NCBI RefSeq assembly: GCF_000281955.1 | Contig: NZ_AKKF01000140.1 | Span: 1-64,000 of the forward strand | Direction: 5' to 3' | Origin: Caulobacter sp. AP07 | Lineage (GTDB): Bacteria; Pseudomonadota; Alphaproteobacteria; Caulobacterales; Caulobacteraceae | DNA: 64,000 nucleotides | Shown: positions 48,156 through 58,400 of the stretch, one piece after another | Layout: each line of letters starts with the position of its first letter | Numbering within the stretch: the first letter of the stretch is position 1 | Program-made: the position numbers and the translations under genes | The notes under the pieces: generated by a model | What the model was told of the DNA's origin: nothing | Seen by the model: only the letters and a program-made list of their open reading frames with translations | Database searches by the model: none

Positions 48156-48833
48156 CTACGGCGCGTCGGCGATGGTCTCGAAATAACGGTCGAACAGCAG
48201 GCAGACCTCGCGGATCAGGGCGTCGGCGTCCCGGTCGGGCTCTTCGACGGCCATCTCCGTGGCGGCGTAGGTCAGTTCCACGGTCATCCGCATGGCGATG
48301 CGCAGGCGAGCCTCGGAGACCTGTGGGAACCGTTCGCGCATGAACTCCACGAAGCGGTCGGCGACCATGTCGCGCGAGGCGAAGCGTAGCTGCTGCAGCA
48401 TGGGCACGGCGCGCAGGGCCCGGCCGATCGCCGCGCCGCCGGGAAAGCGCCGGGTCATCTCGATCATCTCGGTGAGCATGACCACGTTCTTGTCGATCCG
48501 CTCCCCGGCGGTCGCGCCGTCGAAGCCGCCGGCCTCGATCCAGGCGAACACCGCGTCGTCCTGGGCCTTCATCAGCCGGTCGCCCAGTTCCTTGAGGATC
48601 GCGTACTTGTTGGGGAAGTAGCGGTAGAGGGCCGGCGGCGTCAGGCCGGCGCGCTTGCAGATGGCGTTGGTGCTCAGCTGCTCGAAACCGTACTCGCCCA
48701 GCAGTTCGCCGGCCGTGGACAGCACGATCTCGTAGGTGTCCTGGCCGCGGGCCTGGGTGGGCTGAAGCTTGGCGTCCAGCGCGATGTCGGGGGCCGTCGA
48801 GGACGCGGTCTTCCTGGCCGTCGTCTTCGGCAT
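48156..48833 (-). CDS. TetR-family transcriptional regulator (225 aa)
   Basis: Basic Ala/Thr-rich N-terminal extension, then the TetR HTH: TYEIVLSTAGELLGEYGFEQ, LSTNAICKRAGLTPPALYRY, FPNKYAILKELGDRLMKAQD. Helical ligand domain after that. It lies just upstream of the FAD-oxidase/aldolase pair and downstream of the MFS gene. It is the natural candidate to bind the 33-bp element found in front of both the oxidase and the TonB receptor. Confidence 0.93.
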   Translation of the reverse strand: MPKTTARKTASSTAPDIALDAKLQPTQARGQDTYEIVLSTAGELLGEYGFEQLSTNAICKRAGLTPPALYRYFPNKYAILKELGDRLMKAQDDAVFAWIEAGGFDGATAGERIDKNVVMLTEMIEMTRRFPGGAAIGRALRAVPMLQQLRFASRDMVADRFVEFMRERFPQVSEARLRIAMRMTVELTYAATEMAVEEPDRDADALIREVCLLFDRYFETIADAP

Positions 48834-48900
48834 GGCGGTTCTCCTTCAAGTCCGCTCTGGACTAGTGCGCTTCACTGGAAAAGCCAATCGGCGCTAGTCG

Positions 48901-50076
48901 TTAGGCGGCGGAGCGAGGCCGGGTCAGGTGCAGGCCGGCGATGATCACCAGGGTGACGACCGCCAGGATCACGCCCAGCCAGACCGCCGGCCGCACGTCC
49001 GCGCCGGTGACGACGAACGAGGCCAGCAGGGGTCCCGCGCCGCAACCCAGCAGGCTGGCGCCCGGCCCCAGCAGCGCCGCCCGCCGGCTGGGGTCGGCCT
49101 CGATGGCCAGCGGCGTCAGGAACGGCGAGGCGAACAGCCAGACGAAGCCGAACAGTCCCGAGACCGCCAGGAACACCGCCGCGGACGGCAGGCTGGCCAT
49201 CGCCAGCAATGCGCCGATCGCCACGAGCACGGCGACGGTCAGCGACCAGAACCACGACAGCCGGCCGGCCAGGGCCGTGGCGGCCGCGCCGCCGGCCACC
49301 TGGGCGGCCAGCGACACCGCGAAGGCCGCGCTGGCCGTGGTCACGGAATGGCCGGCCTGGCGCGACAGCGGCTCGACATAGATCCAGGCGGCCAGGATGA
49401 ACGCCTGGAAGCACAGCACGGCGGCCAGGGCGATCCAACCGCGCGGACTGGGCAGGCCCTTGGGGTTGTCGGCCGCCTCCGCCAGCGGCGCGTAGGCGCG
49501 GGGAACGGCCAGGCCGACGACGGCCGCGCTCACGGTCAGGACCGCCAGCACCACGAAGCCGCCGTCCGGGCCGAACGGCCCGACGACGAAGGCGCCGATT
49601 CCGGCCACCACGCCCAGTTGGACCAGGGTCTGGATGGTCAGGTAGAGGCCCGCCCAGCGCTCGGGGCGCGGCGCGCGGACGATCATGCCGGTGATCAGCC
49701 AGATCATCGCCCCGGCCGGCAAGCCCGCCAGGGCGCGCGCCAGGATCAGGGCGTCGCCCGACATCCGCGTGGTCGCCATGTCCAGGGCCGCCAGGAGCAG
49801 GCCGCAACCCACCGCGGCCAGCCGCAACCGGCGCTCGCCGAGCAGCGGCCCCACGACCGCCGCGCCGACGCCCATGGCCACCAGCTCGGCCATGCCGGCC
49901 TGGCCGATCTGTGCCGCCGTCAGCCGCCCGGTCGCCTCCATGCCGCCCAGCAGCAGCGGCCCGACGCCGGGAAACAGCACCCCGACCAGCCCGACCCAGA
50001 ACACCGCGAGGCGCTGGATGAGGCTGGGGGGATCGCCGATCCAGGCGCCCTTGGGCGACGGGGCTTCCGCCGTCAT
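48901..50076 (-). CDS. Major facilitator superfamily transporter (391 aa)
   Basis: ATG 50076 has GAGG five bases upstream; a TTG at 50097 in the receptor stop region is less likely. Twelve hydrophobic segments with drug/sugar-type features (LVGVLFPGVGPLLLGGMEAT, ILARALAGLPAGAMIWLITG, RPERWAGLYLTIQTLVQLGV). It follows the TonB receptor by 17 bp, which suggests that the two form an uptake route for one substrate across outer and inner membranes. Substrate unknown. Confidence 0.88.
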   Translation of the reverse strand: MTAEAPSPKGAWIGDPPSLIQRLAVFWVGLVGVLFPGVGPLLLGGMEATGRLTAAQIGQAGMAELVAMGVGAAVVGPLLGERRLRLAAVGCGLLLAALDMATTRMSGDALILARALAGLPAGAMIWLITGMIVRAPRPERWAGLYLTIQTLVQLGVVAGIGAFVVGPFGPDGGFVVLAVLTVSAAVVGLAVPRAYAPLAEAADNPKGLPSPRGWIALAAVLCFQAFILAAWIYVEPLSRQAGHSVTTASAAFAVSLAAQVAGGAAATALAGRLSWFWSLTVAVLVAIGALLAMASLPSAAVFLAVSGLFGFVWLFASPFLTPLAIEADPSRRAALLGPGASLLGCGAGPLLASFVVTGADVRPAVWLGVILAVVTLVIIAGLHLTRPRSAA

Positions 50077-50093
50077 GATCGCCTCGGCCGCGC

Positions 50094-52352
50094 TCAATAT
50101 TTCGCCCGGAAATAGACGCCGTAGGCGCGCGGCGGCCCCATGCTGAACACGTCGAAGCCGAAGGCGGCGATCGGGGTGATGTCGGAGATGTTGGTGGTGT
50201 CGAACAGGTTCTTGCCCCAGACGCCCAGCTCGTAGCGACCGTCGGCGAGACGCCAGCCGACCTGGCCGTTGACGAAGGCGCGTTCCTTGTCGCTGAGCCG
50301 CTCGGTGTTGGCGGTGTCGTAATAGACCTTGCTGCGGTAGGTGAAATCGATCTGGGACACCAGGTCGCCCGTCGGCAGCGGATGCTCGTAGCGGGCGGCG
50401 CCGTTCAGGCTGACCTTCGGGGCCGAGGGCAGGGTGTTGCCGGAGTAGTCGTTGCCGAGCGACTGGAAGTCCTTGTACTCGGCGCTCAGCAGCGACGCGC
50501 CGAGGGTCAGGCTCAGGCCCTTCATGGGACGCGCCTCGATCTCGGCCTCGCCGCCATAAACCCGCGCCGCCGAGGCGTTGGTGAACAGCTGCACCGGCAG
50601 GCCGTTGCGCTGGATCACCGTATAGACCTGCAGATCCTTGTAATCATAGTAGAAGGCCGAGACGTTGACGCGCAGGCGACGATCAAGGAACTCGCTCTTG
50701 GCTCCCACCTCGTAGGCGTTGACGGTTTCATCCCGGTAAGGGCCGATATCGGCCGGATCGGTGGTCTGACCGCTGAAGAAGCCGCCGCTCTTGGTGCCCC
50801 GATTGTAGGTCGCATAGAGGTTGGCGTCTTCGCTCAGCTTGTATTGCAGGCCCAGGCGCCCCGACACCGAGCTGAAGATCTTGGAGTCGTCGAGGGTGAA
50901 CAGGGTGATCAGCCCGTAGTCGACGTCGCTGACATAGTGGAATGTCTTCTCGTCCTGCGACCAGCGCAGGCCGGCGGTCAGGGTCAGGCGATCGTTGAGG
51001 TCGTAGTCGGCCTGGCCGAAGGCCGCGTAGCTGGTCGTCTTCTGGTGCAGGGGCCAGCCGAACACGCCGACGCTGTTGGCCGGATCCATGCCGGTCGGAT
51101 TATCGGGCGTCGGGACCCGCATCACGTCCAGCACGTCGTAATGGCTGTTGTTGTCCAGGTTGTCCCGGGCCGCATAGACGCCGGCCACCCAGCGCAGGGC
51201 GGTCGCGCCGTTCGATTGCAGCCGCAGTTCCTGGCTGGTGGTGTCCTGCTCGGCGATGTAGCGGGCGCCGAAGATCGAGACCGGGTTGGCGTCGGTCTCC
51301 TCCAGATCGTCGCGTTTGGCGCTCTGGTAGCCGGTGACGGAATAGAGCGTCACGCCGTCGAAGTCGTAGCTGACCGATGTCGTGGCGCCGAACAGCTTGA
51401 CGATGTCCTTGCCCTCGAAGCGGTAGTCGCCCTCGTACTTGTTGTTGCTGGTGTTGGCGTAGCCGGCGGCGTTGGTGCACTGGCCGGAGGTGTAATAGCT
51501 GGGCTTGCAGAAGGAATAGCCGAAGGTCGGATCGGGCAGGGCGGTGCTGGCCGCTTCCGGGGTCTGGGCGATCAGCGAGCGGTTGTAGGTCAGGATCGAG
51601 CCGCCGCTCGACTTGCTGTAGTTCACCGACACGTCGACGGTCAGCTTGTCGTCGGGCGTGAAGCGCAGGGCGGCGCGCACGGCCTTGCGGTCGGCGTCGT
51701 TGCCCTTGTTGCCGGTCAGGCGATTGAGGGTGTAGCCGTCGCTCTTGTCGTAGAGGCCGCTGATCCGGAACGACAGGTCGTCGCCGCCGAGCGGGCCGCC
51801 GAAGCCGCCCTGGACGTTGAGCGAATTGAACCGTCCGTAGTCGACGGCCAGGTCGGCGCCGGGCGTGTTGCTCGGCTTCTTGGTGGTGACGTTGATCGCC
51901 CCGCCCGTGGTGTTGCGGCCGTAGAGCGTGCCCTGCGGACCGCGCAGCACCTCGACCTGCTGCAGGTCGTAGAAGCCGGCCATCTGGGCCATCGGGGAGG
52001 CGACATAGACCCCGTCGAGATAGACCCCGACGGCGCTGGCGGTGCTGGGATTGAAGTCGTTGACCCCGATGCCGCGGATGAAGATGCGCGGATTGGCGGC
52101 GTTGTCGTCGGTCTTGATCTGCAGGCCCGGCGACAGGCCCGACAGCGCCAGCACGTCGCCGACCCGCTGGTTCTTCAACTGGTCGGCGGTGAAGGCCGTC
52201 ACGGAGACCGGCACGTCCTGCAGGTTTTCCGAACGTTTCTGGGCGGTGACGACGATCTCTTCGAGCGCGGTCGCCTCCTGGGCCATGGCCTGTCCGGCCG
52301 CCGCGACCATCGCCGCGCTTGCGACGCCTGCGAGCACCTGAAGCTTCCGCAT
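50094..52352 (-). CDS. TonB-dependent outer-membrane receptor (752 aa)
   Basis: Signal peptide MRKLQVLAGVASAAMVAAAG ending AMAQE. TonB box ALEEIVVTAQKRSENLQDVP, plug (VSVTAFTADQLKNQRVGDVL, GVYLDGVYVASPMAQMAGFY, EVLRGPQGTLYGRNTTGGAI) and a barrel ending PPRAYGVYFRAKY. This is the FecA-like class abundant in sphingomonads and caulobacters. Its promoter carries the second copy of the 33-bp element, so it is probably co-regulated with the lactone oxidase operon. Substrate inferred to be that pathway's substrate. Confidence 0.93.
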   Translation of the reverse strand: MRKLQVLAGVASAAMVAAAGQAMAQEATALEEIVVTAQKRSENLQDVPVSVTAFTADQLKNQRVGDVLALSGLSPGLQIKTDDNAANPRIFIRGIGVNDFNPSTASAVGVYLDGVYVASPMAQMAGFYDLQQVEVLRGPQGTLYGRNTTGGAINVTTKKPSNTPGADLAVDYGRFNSLNVQGGFGGPLGGDDLSFRISGLYDKSDGYTLNRLTGNKGNDADRKAVRAALRFTPDDKLTVDVSVNYSKSSGGSILTYNRSLIAQTPEAASTALPDPTFGYSFCKPSYYTSGQCTNAAGYANTSNNKYEGDYRFEGKDIVKLFGATTSVSYDFDGVTLYSVTGYQSAKRDDLEETDANPVSIFGARYIAEQDTTSQELRLQSNGATALRWVAGVYAARDNLDNNSHYDVLDVMRVPTPDNPTGMDPANSVGVFGWPLHQKTTSYAAFGQADYDLNDRLTLTAGLRWSQDEKTFHYVSDVDYGLITLFTLDDSKIFSSVSGRLGLQYKLSEDANLYATYNRGTKSGGFFSGQTTDPADIGPYRDETVNAYEVGAKSEFLDRRLRVNVSAFYYDYKDLQVYTVIQRNGLPVQLFTNASAARVYGGEAEIEARPMKGLSLTLGASLLSAEYKDFQSLGNDYSGNTLPSAPKVSLNGAARYEHPLPTGDLVSQIDFTYRSKVYYDTANTERLSDKERAFVNGQVGWRLADGRYELGVWGKNLFDTTNISDITPIAAFGFDVFSMGPPRAYGVYFRAKY

Positions 52353-52378
52353 CCCACATCCCCATTGCTGCTTTTGGA

Positions 52379-52411
52379 GATATAGTAGTTATAGCTATCG
52401 TTATGGCAAGC
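52379..52411. promoter_or_regulatory. Shared promoter/operator element, copy 2
   Basis: Matches the element at 48116-48148 over 33 bp with seven differences and ends in the same TGGCAAGC. It lies 27 bp upstream of the TonB receptor ATG. The AT-rich core TAGTTATAGCTATCGTTA stands out against the local GC content. Operator role inferred. Confidence 0.65.
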
Positions 52412-52640
52412 ACCGTTCGTGGAGCCGCGTTCGTTCGCGACGGATCGGCCTGAACGGGGCGTTTCGGGGGCAGACCCCGGCCTGGAAAGCTCGAAAATTG
52501 ATCCGAATGGCCTCGCCGCCGGCGCACCGGGCCGACAACGCACAAGGGCGGGGCGGGGTGGCCGCCCAGACGGCCGCCGGCGTCTAACCGTGATTATGTA
52601 ACGCATTCCCGCGCCGCCGCGGTGACGCTATAGGGCGGGG

Positions 52641-52997
52641 ATGAGGCGGCTTACGACATGGTTGCGCGGCATGGGAGGCCTTCTGGCCGCCTGTCTGTTC
52701 GTCGCGCTGGTCGTCACGCCGGCCATCGACGCCGCGGTCTGCGCGGGCGACGACCGCCCGGTCATTACCGGGGCCTCGCAGGTTTCCGCCGTGGAAGCGG
52801 CCGATCACCAGGTCCCGCACCCGATCGACGCCGGCGATTGCCAACACGGTCATTGCCATCATGTCGCGCCGATGCTTGGCGGCCTGCTCGACGCCGACCC
52901 GATCCTGATCCTGGCCGACGGTTCGCCGGCCGCGTCCCGCGCCCGCGCGCTCACCTCCCTCGACCTGGCCGGACCGGAACGACCGCCCCGCGCCTGA
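52641..52997 (+). CDS. His-rich periplasmic protein upstream of the metal pump (118 aa)
   Basis: Signal peptide RRLTTWLRGMGGLLAACLFV ... AIDA (ATG 52641 after GGGCGGGG). The short mature protein carries ADHQVPHPIDAGDCQHGHCH-H, a Cys/His cluster suited to binding Zn, Co, Ni or Cu, then a Pro/Arg-rich tail. It sits 52 bp ahead of czcC-type genes and probably belongs to the same metal-resistance transcript as a periplasmic buffer or sensor. Such small His-rich genes are common in front of CzcCBA pumps. Confidence 0.75.
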   Translation: MRRLTTWLRGMGGLLAACLFVALVVTPAIDAAVCAGDDRPVITGASQVSAVEAADHQVPHPIDAGDCQHGHCHHVAPMLGGLLDADPILILADGSPAASRARALTSLDLAGPERPPRA

Positions 52998-53049
52998 CGG
53001 ACCGCGCGCGCCCCGGCGCGCTCCATTCCGTCACATCGCGAGGATTTTC

Positions 53050-54306
53050 ATGTCATCGACCCGATGGCCGCTGCGTGCGGCCTTGGCCTGCGTCGTCGCC
53101 GGAGCGTTCAGTTCCGGCCCGACCCTGGCCGACCCGGCGCCCGCCTACGCCGAACTCCTGCGGCGGGCCCAGTCCGCCGCCCCCCGCCTGGCCGAGAGCC
53201 GGGCCCATGTCGCCCAGTCCGAAGGCCTGGCCCGCCAGGCCGCGGCCCGACCCAATCCGACCTTGAGCCTGGAGGTCGAGAACTTCGCCGGGCAGGGGCC
53301 GTTCAAGGGCGGCGACGCCGCCGAAAGCACCGCCTCGGTCCAGCAGGCGCTGGAACTGGGCGGCAAGCGTCCGGCCCGCATCGCCGCCGGCCGCGCCGAA
53401 CTGGAGGTCGCCCGCGCCCGGGCGGCCATGGTCGACGCCGCCTTCGCCTTCGACCTGGCCCAGGCCTATGCCGGGGCCGAGGCCGCCGACCTGCGGTTCA
53501 GGCTGGCCGGCGACGCCATCACCCTGGCCGAGGAGGACCTTCGGGTCACCCGCGCCCTGGTCGAGGCCGGCAAGGAGGCCGAGCTTCGGGTTCTGCAGGC
53601 GCGCTCGGCCGTCGAGACCGCCCGCGCCCAGCTGGGCGAAGCCCAGGCCGAACGGGAAGGGGCCTTCGCCCGGCTGACCGCCCTGACCGGCGACGATCCG
53701 CCGATCACCACGATCGCCGTCAGCCTTCTGGCCCATGCCGACCGCATGGAGGCGCTGCCCGCCGTCGATCCGATCGACACCCCGGCCTATCTGGCCGCCC
53801 AGGCCGAACGCGAGGCGGCCGCGCGCCGGGTTCGGGTCGAGCAGACCCGGGCGGCGCCGGACGTCTCGGTGTCGCTGGGGGTTCGCCGGCTGGCGGGGGA
53901 CGACGCCACCGCCCTGGTGGCCGGCGTCTCCGCGCCGTTCCTGATCTTCGACCGCAATCGCGGCGCGATCTCCGCCTCCCGGGCGGAACTGACGGCGGCC
54001 GAGGCGCGTCTCGGCGCGGCCCGGCTCGACGCCCAGGCCGAGATCGCCTCGGCGCTGTCCAAGGCCGGCGCGGCCCAGACCCGGGTCGCCGCCAACCGCC
54101 AGGCCGAGGCGACGGCGACCGAGGCCTATCGGCTGACCCGCCTGGGCTACGAGGGCGGCAAGCTGCCGCTGGTCGAAGTCCTCAACGCCCGTCGCGTGCT
54201 GATCGAAGCGCGCGACCAGATCCTCAACGCCCGGCTTGAGCGCCTGACCGCCGAAGCCGCGCTCGCGCGCCTGCAGGGCGTCGCGCCGTTTGGAGACCAT
54301 CCATGA
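53050..54306 (+). CDS. czcC: CzcC-like outer-membrane factor (418 aa)
   Basis: TolC-fold protein with a signal peptide (ALACVVAGAFSSGPTLADPA) and GAGG before ATG 53050. Two repeat halves: RAQSAAPRLAESRAHVAQSE, RPNPTLSLEVENFAGQGPFK, then AREAAARRVRVEQT-type 'VSVSLGVRRLAGDDATALVA' and GYEGGKLPLVEVLNARRVLI. Length typical of CzcC/NccC. Outer-membrane channel of the pump; start of the adaptor gene overlaps its stop (ATGA at 54303). Confidence 0.9.
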   Translation: MSSTRWPLRAALACVVAGAFSSGPTLADPAPAYAELLRRAQSAAPRLAESRAHVAQSEGLARQAAARPNPTLSLEVENFAGQGPFKGGDAAESTASVQQALELGGKRPARIAAGRAELEVARARAAMVDAAFAFDLAQAYAGAEAADLRFRLAGDAITLAEEDLRVTRALVEAGKEAELRVLQARSAVETARAQLGEAQAEREGAFARLTALTGDDPPITTIAVSLLAHADRMEALPAVDPIDTPAYLAAQAEREAAARRVRVEQTRAAPDVSVSLGVRRLAGDDATALVAGVSAPFLIFDRNRGAISASRAELTAAEARLGAARLDAQAEIASALSKAGAAQTRVAANRQAEATATEAYRLTRLGYEGGKLPLVEVLNARRVLIEARDQILNARLERLTAEAALARLQGVAPFGDHP

Positions 54307-55463
54307 AATCGTCCTCCCTGCCGCTCTACGGCGGCGTCGCCGCCGCCGTGCTGATCGCCGCCGCGAGCGGCTTCGGCCTGGCCACGGTGTCCCAGAAGAC
54401 GCCCGTCGCGCCGACCGCCGAGGCGCATGCCGAAGCCGAGGGACACGCGGATCAGGTCGTGTTGAAACCGGAGGCCATCCAGTCGGCCGGCATTCACACC
54501 GAGACCGTCGCCGGCGGCGGCTTGTCGGCCGAGATCCTGGCTCAAGGCTCGGTCACCGCCTCGCCGGGCGGCCAGGCCGTGCTGACCGCCAGGGCCGGCG
54601 GCGCCGTCACCCGGATCTTCAAGCGCCTGGGCGACCCCGTCGGGGCGGGCGAAACCCTGGCCATCGTCGAAAGCGGCGACGCGGCCCAGATCGCCGCCGA
54701 CCGCACGACCGCCGCCGCCAAGGCCACCTTGGCCCAGAAGACCCTGGCCCGCGAGAAGTCGCTGTACGACCAGCGCGTCTCGCCCCGCCAGGACTACGAG
54801 CAGGCGCAGGCCGAGGCGGCCATGGCCAACGCCGAGGCCCGCCGGGCCCAGGTGGCCGCCGGCGCCGCCCGGGTCACAGCCGACGGCCGGGGCGTCAGGG
54901 TCACCAGCCCGATCGCCGGCCGGGTGACGGCCGCCCCGGCCAGCCTCGGCGCCTTCGTCGAGCCGCAGACCGAGCTGTTCCGCGTCGCCGACCCTCGCCA
55001 GGTCCAGATCGAGGCCTTCGTCACCGGAACCGACGCCCAGCGCATCGCGCCCGGCGACCGGGCGGTGCTTGAGCTGGGCGACGGCCGCGCGCTCGACGTC
55101 GTCGTGCGCGCGATCACCCCGGGGCTCAATGCCGAGACCCGGGCCGCCACGGTCGTCCTGACCCTTCCCGACGGCGCGAGCCTGCAGCCTGGCCAGACCC
55201 TGCGGGTGCGCATCCTGCCAGCGCGCGCGGGCCTGGGTGGTGGCGTCGTCGTGCCTGAGGAGGCTGTCCAGACCCTGGACGGCAAGCCTGTGGTCTTCGT
55301 TCGGACGGCCGGGGGCTTCAAGGCTCAGACCGTTCAGGTCGGCGCGCGCGGGGCCGGGCGCGTCGAGATCACCGGCGGCCTGACGGCCGGCCAGTCCGTG
55401 GCGACCAGGAACGCCTTCCTGCTCAAGGCCGAACTCGGCAAGGGCGAAGGGGAGGCGCACTGA
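54303..55463 (+). CDS. czcB: CzcB-like membrane-fusion adaptor (386 aa)
   Basis: N-terminal membrane anchor (GVAAAVLIAAASGFGLATVS), then a His/Glu-containing stretch (TAEAHAEAEGHADQ), lipoyl half (GGAVTRIFKRLGDPVGAGET), helical hairpin, second half (GVRVTSPIAGRVTAAPASLG) and barrel (VFVRTAGGFKAQTVQVGARG). RND adaptor of heavy-metal type. Stop and czcA start overlap (TGATG at 55461-55465) with GGGGAGG upstream. Confidence 0.9.
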   Translation: MKSSSLPLYGGVAAAVLIAAASGFGLATVSQKTPVAPTAEAHAEAEGHADQVVLKPEAIQSAGIHTETVAGGGLSAEILAQGSVTASPGGQAVLTARAGGAVTRIFKRLGDPVGAGETLAIVESGDAAQIAADRTTAAAKATLAQKTLAREKSLYDQRVSPRQDYEQAQAEAAMANAEARRAQVAAGAARVTADGRGVRVTSPIAGRVTAAPASLGAFVEPQTELFRVADPRQVQIEAFVTGTDAQRIAPGDRAVLELGDGRALDVVVRAITPGLNAETRAATVVLTLPDGASLQPGQTLRVRILPARAGLGGGVVVPEEAVQTLDGKPVVFVRTAGGFKAQTVQVGARGAGRVEITGGLTAGQSVATRNAFLLKAELGKGEGEAH

Positions 55464-58400
55464 TGATCGCCAAGCTTCTGTCGTTCTCGGTGCGGGCCCG
55501 CTGGGCCGTGCTGTTCGTCGTCCTGGGGATCGCCACGCTCGGCGCCTGGCAGCTGAGCAAGCTGCCGATCGACGCGGTGCCGGACATCACCAACAAGCAG
55601 GTGCAGATCAACACCAGCGACCCATCGCTCTCGCCGACCGAGATCGAAAAGCGCGTGACCTTCCCGGTCGAGACGGCCCTGGCCGGCATTCCGGGCCTGG
55701 AGTCCACCCGGTCGATCTCGCGCAACGGCTTCTCGCAGGTCACGGCGGTCTTCAAGGAGAACGTCGACCTCTATTTCGCCCGCCAGCAGGTCAACGAGCG
55801 CCTGGCCCAGGCCCGCGACAGCCTGCCCGAAGGCGTCCAGCCGCAGATCGGTCCGGTGACCACCGGATTGGGCGAGGTCTTCATGTACGCCATCGACTTC
55901 GCCAATCCCGGCGGGCGCGGGGCGAAGATCCGCGACGGCGAACCGGGCTGGCAGAGCGACGGCGCGTTCCTGACGCCGGAGGGCGCGCGCCTGACCGACG
56001 AGGTGGCCCGCGCCGCCTATCTGCGCACCGTCCAGGACTGGATCATCAGCCCGCAGCTGCGCGGCGTCACGGGCGTGGCCGGCGTCGACACCATCGGCGG
56101 CTTCGAAAAGCAATATGTGGTCGAGCCCGACCCGGTGAAGCTGGCCGCCTATGGCGTGTCGTTCCCGGAACTGGCCAAGGCGCTGGAGGCGGCCAACCTC
56201 TCGGTCGGCGGCAATTTCGTCGAGCGGGCAGGGGAGGCCTATCTGGTCAGGGCCGACGCCCGGATCCGCAGCCTCGACGAAATCGCCAACGCCGTGATCG
56301 CCACCCGGGGCGGCGTCGCCGTCGCGGTCAAGGACGTCGCCGGCGTCAGGGTGGGCGGCGAACTGCGCACCGGCGCGGCCAGCATGAACGGCCATGAGGT
56401 GGTGATCGGCACCACCCTGATGCTGATCGGCGAAAACAGCCGCACCGTCGCCAAGGCGGTGGGCGAGAAGCTGACCCAGGTCGAGCGATCGCTGCCGCCG
56501 GGGGTCATCGTCACCCCGACGCTCGACCGCTCCAAGCTGGTCAACGCCACCGTCGCCACCGTCCAGCGCAACCTGCTGGAAGGGGCGATCCTGGTGGCGG
56601 CGGCGCTGTTCCTGCTGCTCGGCAATGTCCGCGCCGCCCTGATCGCGGTGCTGGTCATCCCGTTCTCGTTCCTGATGACCGCCATCGGCATGAACGGGCT
56701 GGAGGTCTCCGGCAACCTGATGAGCCTGGGCGCGCTGGATTTCGGCCTGATCGTCGACGGCACGGTGATCATCATCGAAAACTGCCTGCGTCGCCTGGCC
56801 GAGCGCCAGCATCACGAGGGGCGGCTCCTCACCCTGAACGAGCGCCTGGAGGAGACCGTCCTGGCCTCGCGGGAAATGATCCGGCCCACCGTCTATGGCC
56901 AGGCGATCATCTTCCTGGTCTTCGCGCCGCTGCTGACCTTCACCGGCGTCGAGGGCAAGACCTTCTCGCCGATGGCCATCACCCTGATGCTGGCCCTGGC
57001 CAGCGCCTTCGTGCTGTCCCTGACCTTCGTGCCGGCCATGGTCGCCCTGCTGATCCGCGGCAGGGTCGCCGAGAAGGACGTGCCGGTCGTCGCCTGGATC
57101 AAGCGGATCTACGCGCCCGTCCTGCGCCGCTCGGTCGCCCGGCCGTGGCCGTTCATCGCCGCCGGGGTGGGCGTCTTCGCCCTGGCCGGGGTGGTCTTCA
57201 CCTTCCTGGGCCAGGAGTTCATCCCCCAACTCGACGAGAAGAACATCGCCCTGTCGTCGCAGCGGATTCCGTCCACCTCTCTCGAACAGTCGCTGGCCAT
57301 GCAGAGACAGGTCGAAAGGGCGATCACCAGCCTGCCGGAGGTCGAGCGGATGTTCTCCAAGACCGGCACCGCCGAGGTGGCCACCGATCCGATGCCGCCC
57401 AACATTTCCGACGGCTTCGTGATCCTCAAGCCGGAGAAGGACTGGCCCGACGGCGTCGACAGCAAGGCCGATGTCGTGGACCGGATCCAGGCCAGGCTTG
57501 ACGGCCTGGTCGGCAACAGCTTCGAACTGACCCAGCCGATCCAGATGCGGTTCAACGAACTGATCGCCGGCGTGCGCGGCGACGTGGCCATCAAGCTCTA
57601 TGGCGACGACCTGGAACAGATGAGCGCGGCCGCGGCCAGGATCGGCGCGGCCTTGCAAGCCACGCCCGGCGCGGCCGACGTCCGGGTCGAACAGACGGGC
57701 GGGGCGCCGACCCTGGACGTCCAGTTCGACCGGGCGGCCATCGCCGGCCTTGGCCTGACGGTCGAGGAGGTGGCCGACACGGTCGCCGCCGCCCTGGGCG
57801 GCCGCGAGGCGGGCCTGGTGTTCGAGGGCGACCGGCGCTTCGCCGTGGTCGTCCGCGTGCCGGCCGCCACCCGTGACGACCTGGATGTCCTGGGCGCCCT
57901 GCCGGTAATGCTGCCGGAGGAGGGCGGTCACCCGCGCGCTTCCGTGCCCCTGCGCGCCGTGGCGCGGTTCGCGTTCGCCGACGGCCTCAACCAGATCAGC
58001 CGCGAGAACGGCAAGCGCCGCGTGGTGGTCCAGGCCAATGTCCGAGGCCGCGACGTCGGGTCCTTCGTCGCCGAGGCCGCGGGCAAGGTCGATGCCGTGG
58101 CCCTGCCGTCCGGGGCCTGGCTGGAATGGGGCGGCCAGTTCCAGAACCTCAAGGCGGCCTCCGACCGCCTGGCCATCGTCGTGCCCCTGTGCTTCGCCCT
58201 GATCTTCGCCATCCTCTACATGGCGCTGGGCGGATTTGGCCGCGCCCTGGCGGTGTTCACCGCCGTGCCGCTCGGCCTGGCGGGCGGGGTCTTCGCCCTG
58301 GCCATGACCAGCATCGCCTTCTCGGTGTCGGCGGCCGTCGGCTTCATCTGCCTGTCCGGCGTGGCGGTGCTCAACGGCCTGGTGGTGATGAGCAGCGTCC

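Noticed and set aside
52998-53049. Extra metal regulator gene between the His-rich gene and czcC
   Set aside because: Only 52 bp, no frame; just an untranslated gap with the czcC ribosome-binding site.
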